From NCBI GenBank assembly GCA_020638465.1, contig JACKIM010000002.1:1922001-1986000 (forward strand): DNA of 64,000 nt. Direction: 5' to 3'. Shown here piece after piece: positions 41,688 to 50,897 of this stretch. Both the position numbers and the translations under genes were made by a program. This DNA is from Geminicoccaceae bacterium. Lineage in GTDB: Bacteria > Pseudomonadota > Alphaproteobacteria > Geminicoccales > Geminicoccaceae. The notes under the pieces are model-generated. The model did no database searches. It worked only from the letters and a program-made list of their open reading frames with translations, and was not told the DNA's origin. Position 1 is the first letter of the stretch; every line of letters begins with the position of its first letter.

Positions 41688-42590
41688 GTGCGCCTCGGAC
41701 GTAGCAGACGAAGCAGCAATATCGAGGATCGCCGTGGCATGGGCGGCGGTATCGGCGCGGGAGGCAGTGGAGGCCTGCGGGTTGGCAGGGTTGCCGGGCG
41801 CGGGGGTATCGGCGTCATTGTCCTGGCGCTCATCGCCATGTTCTTCGGCGTCGACCCGAGTATCGTGCTGGGCATTTTCGGCGGTGGTGGCGGCAGCGGC
41901 TACGTGCAGCAGCAGTCGTCGGCGCCGACCGGCACACCTTCGGCCGGCGACAGCCGGGCCGATTTCGTCGCCGCCGTGCTTGGCGAGACCGAGGATGTAT
42001 GGAATCCTGTCTTCCGCCAGCTGGGCCGCGACTATCGCGAGCCGACCTTGGTGCTGTTCGACGGACAGGTGGCGTCGGCCTGCGGGATGGCCAGTGCGGC
42101 TACCGGGCCGTTCTATTGTCCTGGCGACCAGAAGGTGTATCTCGATCTCTCGTTCTTCGACGACCTGACGAACCGTTTCGGTGCGCCGGGCGACTTTGCC
42201 GAGGCCTATGTCGTGGCCCATGAAGTCGGGCATCATGTGCAGACGCTGCTGGGTATCTCGCAACAGGTCCAGCAGGCCCGTGCGCAGGCTTCGGAAGCCG
42301 ATGCCAATCATTATTCGGTGATGCTCGAACTGCAGGCCGACTGCTTTGCCGGTGTCTGGGCGCGGCAGGCGCATGAAAAGCGGCAGATCCTCGAAAAGGG
42401 CGACGTGCGCGAGGGGCTGGATGCGGCAGCGGCCATCGGCGATGACCGGCTGCAGAAGCAGGCCCGCGGATATGTCGTTCCCGACAGCTTCACCCATGGC
42501 AGTTCGGAGCAGCGGGTGCGCTGGTTCGAAACGGGTCTCGATGCCGGTGACATCAACGCATGCGACACGTTCAGCGCCAACAATTTGTGA
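41688..42590 (+). CDS. Neutral zinc metallopeptidase, YpfJ/KPN_02809 family
   Basis: 300 residues from GTG 41688, which has GGGAGGG five bases upstream; ATG 41673 would place the ribosome binding site inside the gene. The N-terminus GRSRRSSNIEDRRGMGGG matches the conserved YpfJ start. A membrane helix follows (IGVIVLALIAMFFGVDPSIVLG, about 42-64), then a Gly/Ser linker. The catalytic domain has HEVGHHVQ (H178-E179-x-x-H182) and ELQADCFAGVWA, whose glutamate is the likely third zinc ligand. A cysteine pair (ASACGMASAATGPFYCPGD) is conserved in the family. The enzyme is a membrane-anchored periplasmic protease of unknown substrate. It stands upstream of pxpB with a 76-base gap. Confidence 0.93.
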   Translation: MRLGRSRRSSNIEDRRGMGGGIGAGGSGGLRVGRVAGRGGIGVIVLALIAMFFGVDPSIVLGIFGGGGGSGYVQQQSSAPTGTPSAGDSRADFVAAVLGETEDVWNPVFRQLGRDYREPTLVLFDGQVASACGMASAATGPFYCPGDQKVYLDLSFFDDLTNRFGAPGDFAEAYVVAHEVGHHVQTLLGISQQVQQARAQASEADANHYSVMLELQADCFAGVWARQAHEKRQILEKGDVREGLDAAAAIGDDRLQKQARGYVVPDSFTHGSSEQRVRWFETGLDAGDINACDTFSANNL

Positions 42591-42666
42591 GCGCAGGGCA
42601 TGCCTCATCCATACCAACGGCCCTGATTCCCATGCGGAAGCGAGCGGAGCATGACCGGGTGGGTGC

Positions 42667-43389
42667 ATGATCTCCCGACTTGGCCTGACGGGTGCGCTGG
42701 TGTCATTCGGCGATCGGCTGGACGAGGAGGCCAACCGTGCAGCCGTCGCCTTTCGTGCCCGGATCGAGGCCGAGGACCTTGAGGTCATCGAGGAGACCTC
42801 GACCTCGCTGACTTCAGTGTTTGTCCGGTTCGATGCGCTTCGTACCGACTACGAGACAATCGCGGATTGCCTGCTGTCTCTTCTTGAAGAACGGGACTGG
42901 ATGACTGCGGAATTGCCGGTGGGCCGGCGCCTCTGGCGAATTCCGGTGACCTTCGGCGGTGAACATGGTCCACAACTGGAAGAAGTCGCGTCGCTGGCGG
43001 GTGTCAGGGCCGAGCAGGCGGTACAGGAACTGACCGGGCAGAACGTGCGCGTACTGGCACTGGGCTTTGCGCCGGGACAGCCCTATCTGGGCATCCTTCC
43101 CGAACGCTGGAATATTCCCCGTCAGGCCGGCCTGACGCCGCAGGTCCCCGAGGGCGCACTCGTCGTCGCGGTGCGCCAGTTCGTGTTGTTCACCATTGCC
43201 TCGCCCACGGGCTGGCGGCAGGTGGGTCGTACCGCGTTTCGCTGCTTCCGTCCCGCCGAAGATCCCCCCTTCCCGCTGCGGCCTGGCGACGAGGTGCGGT
43301 TTGTGGCCGTCAGTGCGGAGGAAATGGCGCGGATCGAGGCATCGACCGGCGATGGTTCAGGAGGTGCCATGACGGAACCCCTGCCGTGA
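42667..43389 (+). CDS. pxpB: 5-oxoprolinase subunit PxpB (KipI family)
   Basis: 240 residues with GGGTGGGTGC just before ATG 42667. The carboxyltransferase-like C/D domain is recognisable: GALVSFGDRLDEEANRAAVA, PVTFGGEHGPQLEEVASLAGV, VLALGFAPGQPYLGILPERWNIPR (the highly conserved G-F-x-P-G-x-P-Y-L block) and a phosphate-like loop near QVGRTAFRCF. With PxpC and PxpA it forms ATP-dependent 5-oxoprolinase, which clears pyroglutamate. The Bacillus homologue KipI also inhibits the KinA sensor kinase. GTG of pxpC overlaps its TGA, so the subunits are co-translated. No pxpA (LamB/YcsF) gene is nearby. Confidence 0.93.
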   Translation: MISRLGLTGALVSFGDRLDEEANRAAVAFRARIEAEDLEVIEETSTSLTSVFVRFDALRTDYETIADCLLSLLEERDWMTAELPVGRRLWRIPVTFGGEHGPQLEEVASLAGVRAEQAVQELTGQNVRVLALGFAPGQPYLGILPERWNIPRQAGLTPQVPEGALVVAVRQFVLFTIASPTGWRQVGRTAFRCFRPAEDPPFPLRPGDEVRFVAVSAEEMARIEASTGDGSGGAMTEPLP

Positions 43390-44405
43390 ACGCATCGCTG
43401 ATCGTCCATTCGGCGGGTCCCGGCGTCAGCATCCAGGATGGCGGCCGGCCGGGCTTTCTGGCAGTGGGATTGTCGCGGGGCGGAGCAGCCGACAGACTTG
43501 CCCTGCTCGAAGCCGCGGCACTGCTCGGCCATGAGACAGCGGATGCCGCCGCCATCGAGATGGCCGGGTTCGGCGGCATCTTCGAGGCGACGGGCGCCAT
43601 GCGCATAGCGCTCACAGGTGCGCCCATGCGCGCGCGACTCAATGGCGAGGCCATCGCCTGGCACGCCAGCCATGGCTTGCAGGCTGGCGACATGCTGGAC
43701 ATCGGCGGCCCCCTGTCGGGCCTGTTCGGCTATCTCTCACTCGGTGGCGGCATCGATACGCCACCGGTGCTGGGCAGCCGCTCGACCCACGGCGTGGCAC
43801 GCATCGGGAGAAATATTCGCGCAGGCGACCGTATCCCTTCGGGGGAAGACACCCATCTCGAAAGTGTGGGCCAGCGCCTCGAACCACGGCCCCGCTTCAC
43901 GGGTGGAACGGTGCGGTTTGTCGAAGGTCCGCAAACCGCGCTGTTCGACGAAGAATCACGCGACCGTTTCGTGAATACGGCATTCACCCGCGATCCCCGT
44001 GGCAATCGCCAGGGAGTACGACTGGTATTCGACGGGCCGCGCTTCGCGGTGAAAGGGCAACTCGACATCGTCTCGGAAATCATCTCGCCAGGCGATATCC
44101 AGGTCCCCGGCGATGGCTCGCCCTTTGTCCTGATGCCTGAATGCCAGACGATCGGCGGATATCCCCGCATCGGCACCATCGTCCCGGACGATCTGGCCAT
44201 CGTCGCCCAGGCCGCACCGGGAACACGTCTGCGCTTTCACCTCGTCGACCCGGTCGCTGCCCTCGCCGACTACCGCCGGCAGCGCCGGGAAGAGGCCGAC
44301 CTCCGCTACAAGGTCGAACCGCTCATCCGCGACCCGGCAGCCATGCGCGACCTGCTGGGCTATCAACTGATCAGCGGCGCCACCGCCGGCGATGATCCAG
44401 GCTAG
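43386..44405 (+). CDS. pxpC: 5-oxoprolinase subunit PxpC (KipA family, biotin-dependent carboxyltransferase-like)
   Basis: 339 residues from GTG 43386 inside the pxpB stop. The family blocks are present: VHSAGPGVSIQDGGRPGFLAVGLSRGGAADR at the N-terminus, LFGYLSLGGGIDTPPVLGSRSTHGVARIG, DIVSEIISPGDIQVPGDGSPFVLMPECQTIGGYPRIGTI near the end. These define the CT_A_B domain of PxpC/KipA and the urea amidolyase C-terminus. It pairs with PxpB; the complete enzyme also needs PxpA, which must be encoded elsewhere. It is convergent with tctA, which imports an organic acid or amino-acid derivative. Confidence 0.94.
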   Translation: MNASLIVHSAGPGVSIQDGGRPGFLAVGLSRGGAADRLALLEAAALLGHETADAAAIEMAGFGGIFEATGAMRIALTGAPMRARLNGEAIAWHASHGLQAGDMLDIGGPLSGLFGYLSLGGGIDTPPVLGSRSTHGVARIGRNIRAGDRIPSGEDTHLESVGQRLEPRPRFTGGTVRFVEGPQTALFDEESRDRFVNTAFTRDPRGNRQGVRLVFDGPRFAVKGQLDIVSEIISPGDIQVPGDGSPFVLMPECQTIGGYPRIGTIVPDDLAIVAQAAPGTRLRFHLVDPVAALADYRRQRREEADLRYKVEPLIRDPAAMRDLLGYQLISGATAGDDPG

Positions 44406-44430
44406 AAGCCTTTCCCGTTCGGATGGCAAT

Positions 44431-44444
44431 CCCATCCGGATGGG
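44431..44444. terminator. Short palindrome between convergent pxpC and tctA
   Basis: CCCATCCGGATGGG is a perfect 14-base palindrome, followed by AAAA on the plus strand (a T-run read on the minus strand lies on its upstream side only). It sits between the two stops. A terminator role is possible but weakly supported. Confidence 0.3.
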
Positions 44445-44460
44445 AAAACGCCGGCTTCAG

Positions 44461-46008
44461 TCAGCCGCGGGCAACCGACGACTCGCTGGCACTACCTCCA
44501 TCGTCTCCTGTCGGCACCCGATGCCGATTGCGGATGGCACCGACGATGACAAAGACCCAGATGGTGATGGTGATGACTCCAAGGACGGCAGCAATGGGAC
44601 GCTCGAAAAAGGCCAGAAGGTTGCCATCGGCCTTGATCATGCTCTGCATGAAATTGCGCTCGATCATCGAACCCAGGACAAGACCGAGGATCGCCGGGGC
44701 AACGGGAAAGCCGTTCTCCTCCATGACAAAGGCGATCACGCCCAGGACCAGCATGATCGTGACGCCGGCAACGGTGTTGTTGATGGCAAAGGCGCCGATC
44801 ATGCACAGCATGAGAATGATCGGCATCAGCACCTCGCGCGGCACCTTGAGCATCTGCCCATAGAACTTGATCGCCAGCCAGCCGATCGGCAACAGCAGGA
44901 GATTGGCGACGAAGAAGGTCATGAACACGGCGTAGAGCAGTTCGGGATGGGTTATCATCACCATCGGCCCGGGATTCATTCCCTTCATGTACAGAATGCC
45001 GATGACAATCGCAGTGACCGTATCACCCGGTATGCCGAAGACGAGCGCCGGCACCCAGGCGCCACCAAGACTCGCATTGTTGGCGGCCCCCGCATCGACA
45101 AGCCCCTCGACATGCCCGCTGCCGAAACGCTCCGGCTCGCGGCTGGCCTTCTTCGAGATCGCGTAGGTCACCCAGGCTGCGATGTCGGCGCCAGCCCCCG
45201 GCAGAATGCCGATCAGCGTGCCGATCAGGCTTCCACGAACGAGGCCCGCCTTGTAGCGGCGGATGGACTTCAGCCCCGATGCGAAGATCGCCCCGGATGC
45301 CTGGCTGACCGTTGACACCTTTTCCCGTCCGCCGGTCGTTCCCAGTGCCCAGCGCAGGACCTCGGAGACGGCAAACATGCCGATCATGGCGGGAATGAAG
45401 CTCACCCCGCCCATGAGTTCGGTCGACCCCATGGTAAAACGCGGCTGGCCGGCCATGATATCGATGCCGATGGTCGAGATGAACAATCCCAGGAACAACG
45501 AAATCAGCCCCTTGACCGGCCGGCCGGTCGAGACGAAGGCAGCACAGGTGAGTCCGAACGTGGCCAGCCAGAAATATTCGAACGTCGAGAAGCTGAGCGC
45601 GATCTCGGCCAGCATCGGTGCCGTGAAGGCGAGTATGGTAGCTCCTACCATTCCGCCGATGACGGCGCAGACGAGCCCGGTCCCCAGACCGACATTGGCC
45701 TTGCCCTGCAAGGTCAGCTTGTGGGCATCGTCGACATAGGCGGCCGAGGCGGGCGTGCCGGGAATGCGCATCAGGGCACCCGGCAGATCGCCGGCAAAGA
45801 TCGCCATGGCTGTCGTCGAGACGATGGCCGCAAGCGCGGGAATCGGATCCATGAAAAAGGTAACCGGCACCAGAAGCGCGGTCGCCAGGGTCGCCGTCAG
45901 GCCCGGCATGGCCCCGACAAAGACGCCGAACAGGCCGGCCGCGACCATGACGAACAGGACATAGGGATCGGCGACGAGAGCAATGGCCGCCAGCAGTGTG
46001 TCGATCAT
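44461..46008 (-). CDS. tctA: Tripartite tricarboxylate transporter permease TctA (system 1)
   Basis: 515 residues from ATG 46008. About 11-12 membrane helices. Family blocks: FGVFVGAMPGLTATLATALLVP near the N-terminus, GDLPGALMRIPGTPASAAYVDD, GTLIGILPGAGADIAAWVTYAISK, and LVFGIPGDTVTAIVIGILYMKGMNPGP with the paired proline-rich P-G motifs that define TctA. It is the large channel subunit of a proton- or sodium-driven, binding-protein-dependent importer in the inner membrane. The gene begins four bases after the tctB stop. Order of transcription on the minus strand: tctC, tctB, tctA. Citrate is the founding substrate, but relatives carry many carboxylates. Confidence 0.96.
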   Translation of the reverse strand: MIDTLLAAIALVADPYVLFVMVAAGLFGVFVGAMPGLTATLATALLVPVTFFMDPIPALAAIVSTTAMAIFAGDLPGALMRIPGTPASAAYVDDAHKLTLQGKANVGLGTGLVCAVIGGMVGATILAFTAPMLAEIALSFSTFEYFWLATFGLTCAAFVSTGRPVKGLISLFLGLFISTIGIDIMAGQPRFTMGSTELMGGVSFIPAMIGMFAVSEVLRWALGTTGGREKVSTVSQASGAIFASGLKSIRRYKAGLVRGSLIGTLIGILPGAGADIAAWVTYAISKKASREPERFGSGHVEGLVDAGAANNASLGGAWVPALVFGIPGDTVTAIVIGILYMKGMNPGPMVMITHPELLYAVFMTFFVANLLLLPIGWLAIKFYGQMLKVPREVLMPIILMLCMIGAFAINNTVAGVTIMLVLGVIAFVMEENGFPVAPAILGLVLGSMIERNFMQSMIKADGNLLAFFERPIAAVLGVITITIWVFVIVGAIRNRHRVPTGDDGGSASESSVARG

Positions 46009-46012
46009 GGCA

Positions 46013-46486
46013 TCACCAGGGCATCGATGGCAGGACATGTCCCTGCGGCAGGGGAACGAGCAGCATCGACCGGAATACCCAGTCGGAGACCAGTGAAAAG
46101 ACCAGCGAGATCAGGACGGATGACAGCCACGCACCGCGACGGAACCGGACCATCAGGAGTCCTGTGGTCAAAAGGGAGACAAGTACAAAACCGAGTTTTC
46201 CGACCAGCAGTATAAATACCAGAATGGAGACCAGTACCGCTGCCGCGTCCAGCATGTAGGAGCGATTGATCCCCGAGACCTCGATCCAGCCGGTGGCGGC
46301 TCGCGCCCTCCAGCCGCTGACGATGAGCATGAGCCCTGAAAAGGCGAGGCCCGTACCGATGATCGTGGGAAACAGGTCAGGCCCGTAGGCCTGACCATGC
46401 GTTGCGGGAAATGTGCTGGCTTCCAGCACGATGGCGAGCCCAGCCAGAAGGGTCACGAGCCCGAGAATCGCATCATTGAATTTCAT
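46013..46486 (-). CDS. tctB: Tripartite tricarboxylate transporter small permease TctB (system 1)
   Basis: 157 residues with four hydrophobic segments, the usual TctB topology: FNDAILGLVTLLAGLAIVLEAS, GPDLFPTIIGTGLAFSGLMLIV, a middle helix YMLDAAAVLVSILVFILLV, and the C-terminal SSVLISLVFSLVSDWVFRSMLLVPLP. The P-x-x-F/L-P-x-x-I segment after the first helix is conserved. It pairs with TctA in the membrane. It starts 45 bases after tctC and runs directly into tctA. Sequence conservation in TctB is generally low, so the assignment relies on topology plus neighbours. Confidence 0.92.
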   Translation of the reverse strand: MKFNDAILGLVTLLAGLAIVLEASTFPATHGQAYGPDLFPTIIGTGLAFSGLMLIVSGWRARAATGWIEVSGINRSYMLDAAAVLVSILVFILLVGKLGFVLVSLLTTGLLMVRFRRGAWLSSVLISLVFSLVSDWVFRSMLLVPLPQGHVLPSMPW

Positions 46487-46531
46487 GGCACTCGCCTCCC
46501 CTCGACCGCCAGCACAACAGGTTGCCCGAGC

Positions 46532-47503
46532 CTACTTGGCGAGCCCGAGCTTGGTCATCACGTTGCCAAGAGCCTCGTTGCTGCTGGCCATGAACTCGCG
46601 GAAACCATCGGGTCCCTTGAAGACCATGCCGAAGCCCCGGCCGTTCATGAATTCGCGGAACTGGTCGCTTCCATGGATCTTCTCCAGCAGCGGCACGAGC
46701 TTGTCGACGACCTCCTGCGGCAGGCCCTTCGGACCGGCCACGCCACGCCATGCGCCCAACTGCCAGTCGACGCCCTCTTCCTTCACGGTCGGGACATCCG
46801 GGAAACTCGGGTTCCGGCTCTCACCCATGACCGCGAGGCTCTTGACCCTGCCGGCGTCGATCAGGGACTGGGCTTCGGGAATCGAACAGGTGACCACATC
46901 GACACCGCCTGCGACAAGATCCTGCAGGCCGGGTGCCGCACCCTCGGAGGGGACCCACGTCGCCCGGTCCGGCTCCATGCCGGCCGTCTGCAGCAGACCG
47001 GCGAGAGCGAGATGCCAGATGCCCCCCTGTCCCGTCCCCGATCCCTTGTAGGTCCCCGGATCGCTCGTACGGATATCCTCCAGCATCTCCGGAAGCGTGC
47101 TCCACGGCGCGTCGGTACGGACCTGCACGCCGGCCGAGTCCTCGTTATACAGCGCCAGGGGCGTGTAATCCTCGTAGGTGAGATCGGTCAGGCCCGCCCA
47201 ATGCATCATTCCAATCTCGACGGTCACGATACCGAGCGTGTAACCGTCTGGCTCCGCGGTGGCGATGGCACTGTGACCGACCACGCCCGAACCGCCGGTG
47301 CGGTTGACGACGTTGACCGGAACTCCCAGCTCCGGCTCCAGCAGCGAGGCAAGGATGCGCGCCGTCGCGTCGGTTCCGCCTCCGGCTCCCCATGGCACGA
47401 CAATGGTGATCGGATGATCCGGATAGGCAGCGTTCGCATCGGCGAATCCACCGGCGAGAATCGTGGCTGCGGCAGCAGTGAGCAACAACGTCCGACGAAG
47501 CAT
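46532..47503 (-). CDS. tctC: Tripartite tricarboxylate transporter binding protein TctC (system 1)
   Basis: 323 residues from ATG 47503, with GGGGAG nine bases upstream (ATG 47512 would abut it). Signal peptide LRRTLLLTAAAATILAGGFADANA. The mature start YPDHPITIVVPWGAGGGTDATARILA is the classical Bug/TctC opening. VNVVNRTGGSGVVGHSAIATAEPDGYTLG and AWRGVAGPKGLPQEVVDKL are also family blocks. It is the periplasmic receptor of system 1. The adjacent convergent pxpBC pair suggests, but does not prove, pyroglutamate or a related ligand. It heads the operon; the 230 bases upstream hold no other gene. Confidence 0.95.
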   Translation of the reverse strand: MLRRTLLLTAAAATILAGGFADANAAYPDHPITIVVPWGAGGGTDATARILASLLEPELGVPVNVVNRTGGSGVVGHSAIATAEPDGYTLGIVTVEIGMMHWAGLTDLTYEDYTPLALYNEDSAGVQVRTDAPWSTLPEMLEDIRTSDPGTYKGSGTGQGGIWHLALAGLLQTAGMEPDRATWVPSEGAAPGLQDLVAGGVDVVTCSIPEAQSLIDAGRVKSLAVMGESRNPSFPDVPTVKEEGVDWQLGAWRGVAGPKGLPQEVVDKLVPLLEKIHGSDQFREFMNGRGFGMVFKGPDGFREFMASSNEALGNVMTKLGLAK

Positions 47504-47745
47504 GAGTAGCATCTCCCCGATAATCTTTAAGGACGATATCCATTTGCTAGCCCAGCGCTCGCATTCGCACCAGTCGCTTCATGCAAAATCGCACCTCCGG
47601 GATGCATTCACCGACCGTACAAAGGTGCTGCCATGTCCCGATAAAACCCGTCCCCGCCGACAATTTCGCCATGGACTGCGGGCTGCATGCGACGATTCAG
47701 CCCTGCCTTCCGGCTCCGAAAGCCTTCCCCCTGCCCTTTCGCCAG

Positions 47746-48390
47746 TCAGATACCGCCCGACACTTCCGGGACGGATGGATCCTTCTGCCCGACGACACAA
47801 ATCGCCGGAACCTCGGCGCTCAGCAACTCATGGTGGAGCATATGGTGAAAACCGGCGGCTTCCATCGCCGCCTCGATACGGGCCGCCATGTCCAGTGCAT
47901 CGGTACGGGTGGGGTGACGCGACCTCGACTGATAGGTGCTGGCCACCTGTCCGCCATCGGCCAGCAAGGCGTGGATGCGTTCGAAAACACGGTTGAGCGA
48001 ACCCAGATACTGAATCGCATTGATGGAATAGATGTGATCAAAGGGGCCGTCGCTGCCGGCGACATCGTCCAGGGTGCAAAGCCGAATCTCCGCCCGCTTG
48101 TCGCGGATCGCGGCCCGGTTGCGGGAACGTGCCTTGCGTACCATCAGGCGGGAATGATCGATCCCGAGGATGGACCCGCCTTCGAGCTTCCGGCTGCAGG
48201 CTTCGACGCCGAGACCAGGACCGCAGCCAATCTCCAGAATCCGCATGCCGGGTCGCAGGTCCAGACAATCGACCGTCCAGTCATTCCGTTCGACATGGGT
48301 CGCTCGCCTCGCCAGCGAGCCCGCGACAATCAATCCCACGAGACCGCGAGGGCGCTTGTATTGGCTCATAACAAGCGAATGAACCAGCAT
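47746..48390 (-). CDS. Class I SAM-dependent methyltransferase
   Basis: 214 residues from ATG 48390 (AGGGG ten bases upstream); ATG 48369 is an alternative. Motif I is MRILEIGCGPGLGVEACSRK (49-68 region), motif post-I GSILGIDHSRLMVRKARSRN, and motif II FDHIYSINAIQYLGSLNRVFERIHALLADGGQVAS. The fold is that of small-molecule methyltransferases of the UbiE/Methyltransf_11 type. A preceding stretch (RRATHVERNDWTVDCLDLRPG) forms the usual N-terminal cap. The substrate is unknown. The gene stands alone between the tct operon and the type I secretion genes. Confidence 0.9.
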   Translation of the reverse strand: MLVHSLVMSQYKRPRGLVGLIVAGSLARRATHVERNDWTVDCLDLRPGMRILEIGCGPGLGVEACSRKLEGGSILGIDHSRLMVRKARSRNRAAIRDKRAEIRLCTLDDVAGSDGPFDHIYSINAIQYLGSLNRVFERIHALLADGGQVASTYQSRSRHPTRTDALDMAARIEAAMEAAGFHHMLHHELLSAEVPAICVVGQKDPSVPEVSGGI

Positions 48391-48707
48391 CTTTTCAATC
48401 CCCTATACATTCAAATTCTTGATGTTATTTTTTTCATGTCAATAGAATACACGGAGCTTTCTGCGGGTCAATTCGGGCCTTGAACAATAGCTCTCCGACA
48501 ATTTGGAAACATCTACAATTATACATCGTTAAATCGATGCGAACGGATCTTGAACCACAGGCAGGACCCGAGAGGTGCCCCTGCGGTCCTGCGTTTGCCG
48601 GGTCGTATCCGGATACAGTGTTGGCGATTTTCCTGACGCGCGCTGGCAGTGATCGTACGCAATTTAATTCAACTAAAAGTAGTTGAAAAACAAAATTCAT
48701 TATCTTA
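48391..48707. other. AT-rich divergent intergenic region with a stem-loop
   Basis: Lies between the methyltransferase and the secretion ABC gene. The middle contains GCAGGACC (48561-48568) and GGTCCTGC (48585-48592), an eight-base inverted repeat with a 16-base loop and no T-run after it. The flanks are AT-rich, which fits promoters in both directions. I see no reading frame. The stem could affect expression of the secretion operon. Confidence 0.4.
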
Positions 48708-50897
48708 ATGGGGGAAGTCCCATTTGAAACGGCATCACGATCTGACCCGGATGAGCCAACCATGCCGACTCCGCGAGGCGACCTTGCCCAACCCGGCGGG
48801 GCCAGTGACAACGATCCGTTGCTGTCCAGCTTCATCGCCCTGTGTGCCGAATTCGATCTGGCAACATCCGATCGCGAACTGAGAGCTGCGGCAACCATAC
48901 CCGCGAATGGTGCGGATGCAGCAACATTGTACCGGCTTGCCGATCATGTCGGACTGTCGATGCAACGCCACATGGTGAATGTCCCGCGCCTCGAATCCCA
49001 ACCGCCCCCCTACATTCTCGCCAGCGAAGATGATGCCTGGCTGGTACGCGGACGCAAGGGCGACAGGCTGCTGGTCATGGACATGAGCAACGGCAGCATC
49101 CACGAGGTCGAACCCGCCACTGCGGCCGACGCATCCAGCACATTGTACAGTTTTACGCCGTGCAAAAAGGAAGACCGGCACCAGGGCTTGTGGCGGCGCA
49201 CGGTCGCTCTCCGCCTGCGTCCCGCACTCATCGAGATCATTGCCGCCTCGGTATTCATCAACCTCATGGCACTCGCCACACCGTTATTCATGATGACCAT
49301 CTACAACAAGGTCATCAACCACGGATCCATGCAGACGCTCGACGTCCTCACCATCGGCATGGTCTCGCTGTTTGCGTTCGAACTGCTGATGCGCGGCCTG
49401 CGCGGCCACGTCATGAGCCACACCGGCTCAAAGCTCGATCTCGCGATCTCCACCGAAGTGGTCAGGCACATCCTGTCGCTGCCCCTGCACGTCATCGAAC
49501 GGATGCCATCCGGCATGACAATGGAACGGCTTCGGCAACTTGACCAATTGCGCCAGTTCCTCACCGGTCATCTGCCGCTGCTTACCGTCGATCTCGCCTT
49601 CGTCGGATTTTTCCTGGCCGCACTGTTCCTCCTCAGCCCCACGATCGGCATGGTGACCCTCGCCACGATGCCGGGCTTCGTCCTGATTTCGGCACTCGCC
49701 CACAAGCGCCAGCACCGGCTGCTGCGCCAGAATTTCCGGGCCGTCGCGGGAAAGTCGGCGGGTCTTGCCGAAATGGTCGGCCAGGCGTTGACCGTGAAGG
49801 CCCTGGGCATCGAAAACGAGATGCAACGCCGCTTCGACGAACGGCAGGTCGAATGCGCCTGGACCGCGTTCAAGGCTTCGAGCCTGGCCAACCTGGTCGC
49901 AAGCTCCGCCCAGACTTTGCAGCACGTCGCCGGCCTCGTCATCGTCTACCTTGGCGCGCGGATGATCATGGCCGGAGAACTCTCCATCGGCGCCCTGGTC
50001 GCGTGCACCATCCTATCGGCCCGTGCCCTCTCGCCCATGCGCCAGATCTTCTTCGCATGGAACCAGGTGCAACAGGTTCGCGAAAGCTTCCGGCGGCTTG
50101 ACGAATTGTTCACCAGTCGGGAACCGTCGATCGACCGCCGTGCCGCGGCACCCATCCAGATCACGGGACAGATCCGCCTCGAACATGTCAGTTTTCGCTA
50201 CACTGCGGAGCGGCCCCTTGCGATCCGTCAGTTCGATCTCACGGTCGAATCCGGAACCATGCTTGCGATCATCGGTGCTCCCGGATCCGGCAAGAGCACG
50301 CTGGCCCGACTGATCGCCGGTCTCGAACCTCCCACGGAAGGACGGGTTTTCCTCGACGGGCACGACCTGTCAAAGGTCCCATTGACGGCGTATCGCGACC
50401 AGATCGGCATGGTGCCACAGGAAGTCCAGCTCTTCTCGGGGACGATCGCGGAAAATATTGCGATCGCTGCCGATGACGGCAGTTTCGCCCGGATTGTCGC
50501 CGCCGCCAAGTTCGTCGGCCTGCACGACATCGTGCAGGGCATGCCGCAGGGCTACGACACCATGCTGGGCGAACGCGGCATCGGCCTTTCGATCGGCCAG
50601 CGCCAGCTGGTCGCGATTGCCCGGGCCATCGTCCGCAATCCGCGGCTCATCATCCTCGATGAAGCTACCAGCGCCCTCGACGCCGCTTCGGAAAAGCGGC
50701 TGCTCGAGAATATCCGGCGCTCCGGTCGTGGCCGCACCGTGCTTCTCATAACCCATCGCAGATCGGTGGCGGAACTCTGCGACCGCGTACTCTTCATCCA
50801 CGAGGGCCGCCTCGCCATATCCGGTGCCCCCCGGGAAGTCCTCGACCTCGCCGCCCGCTTTCGCACGACCCGGGAACCCGAAGAAGCCGCAACATGA
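48708..50897 (+). CDS. Type I secretion system permease/ATPase (HlyB-like)
   Basis: 729 residues. Residues 35-150 resemble the C39-peptidase-like domain of type I exporters without the catalytic cysteine. An ABC membrane domain with six helices covers about 170-460 (ALIEIIAASVFINLMALATPLFM). The nucleotide-binding domain follows: Walker A GAPGSGKST (523-531), Walker B LIILDEATSALD (near 646), H-loop LITHR. The signature reads GLSIGQRQ instead of LSGGQ, so one conserved glycine is isoleucine. It would export an unfolded substrate straight out of the cell with the HlyD-like partner (ATGA overlap) and a TolC-type channel encoded elsewhere. The start has no clear ribosome binding site; ATG 48762 is an alternative. 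Confidence 0.92.
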   Translation: MGEVPFETASRSDPDEPTMPTPRGDLAQPGGASDNDPLLSSFIALCAEFDLATSDRELRAAATIPANGADAATLYRLADHVGLSMQRHMVNVPRLESQPPPYILASEDDAWLVRGRKGDRLLVMDMSNGSIHEVEPATAADASSTLYSFTPCKKEDRHQGLWRRTVALRLRPALIEIIAASVFINLMALATPLFMMTIYNKVINHGSMQTLDVLTIGMVSLFAFELLMRGLRGHVMSHTGSKLDLAISTEVVRHILSLPLHVIERMPSGMTMERLRQLDQLRQFLTGHLPLLTVDLAFVGFFLAALFLLSPTIGMVTLATMPGFVLISALAHKRQHRLLRQNFRAVAGKSAGLAEMVGQALTVKALGIENEMQRRFDERQVECAWTAFKASSLANLVASSAQTLQHVAGLVIVYLGARMIMAGELSIGALVACTILSARALSPMRQIFFAWNQVQQVRESFRRLDELFTSREPSIDRRAAAPIQITGQIRLEHVSFRYTAERPLAIRQFDLTVESGTMLAIIGAPGSGKSTLARLIAGLEPPTEGRVFLDGHDLSKVPLTAYRDQIGMVPQEVQLFSGTIAENIAIAADDGSFARIVAAAKFVGLHDIVQGMPQGYDTMLGERGIGLSIGQRQLVAIARAIVRNPRLIILDEATSALDAASEKRLLENIRRSGRGRTVLLITHRRSVAELCDRVLFIHEGRLAISGAPREVLDLAARFRTTREPEEAAT

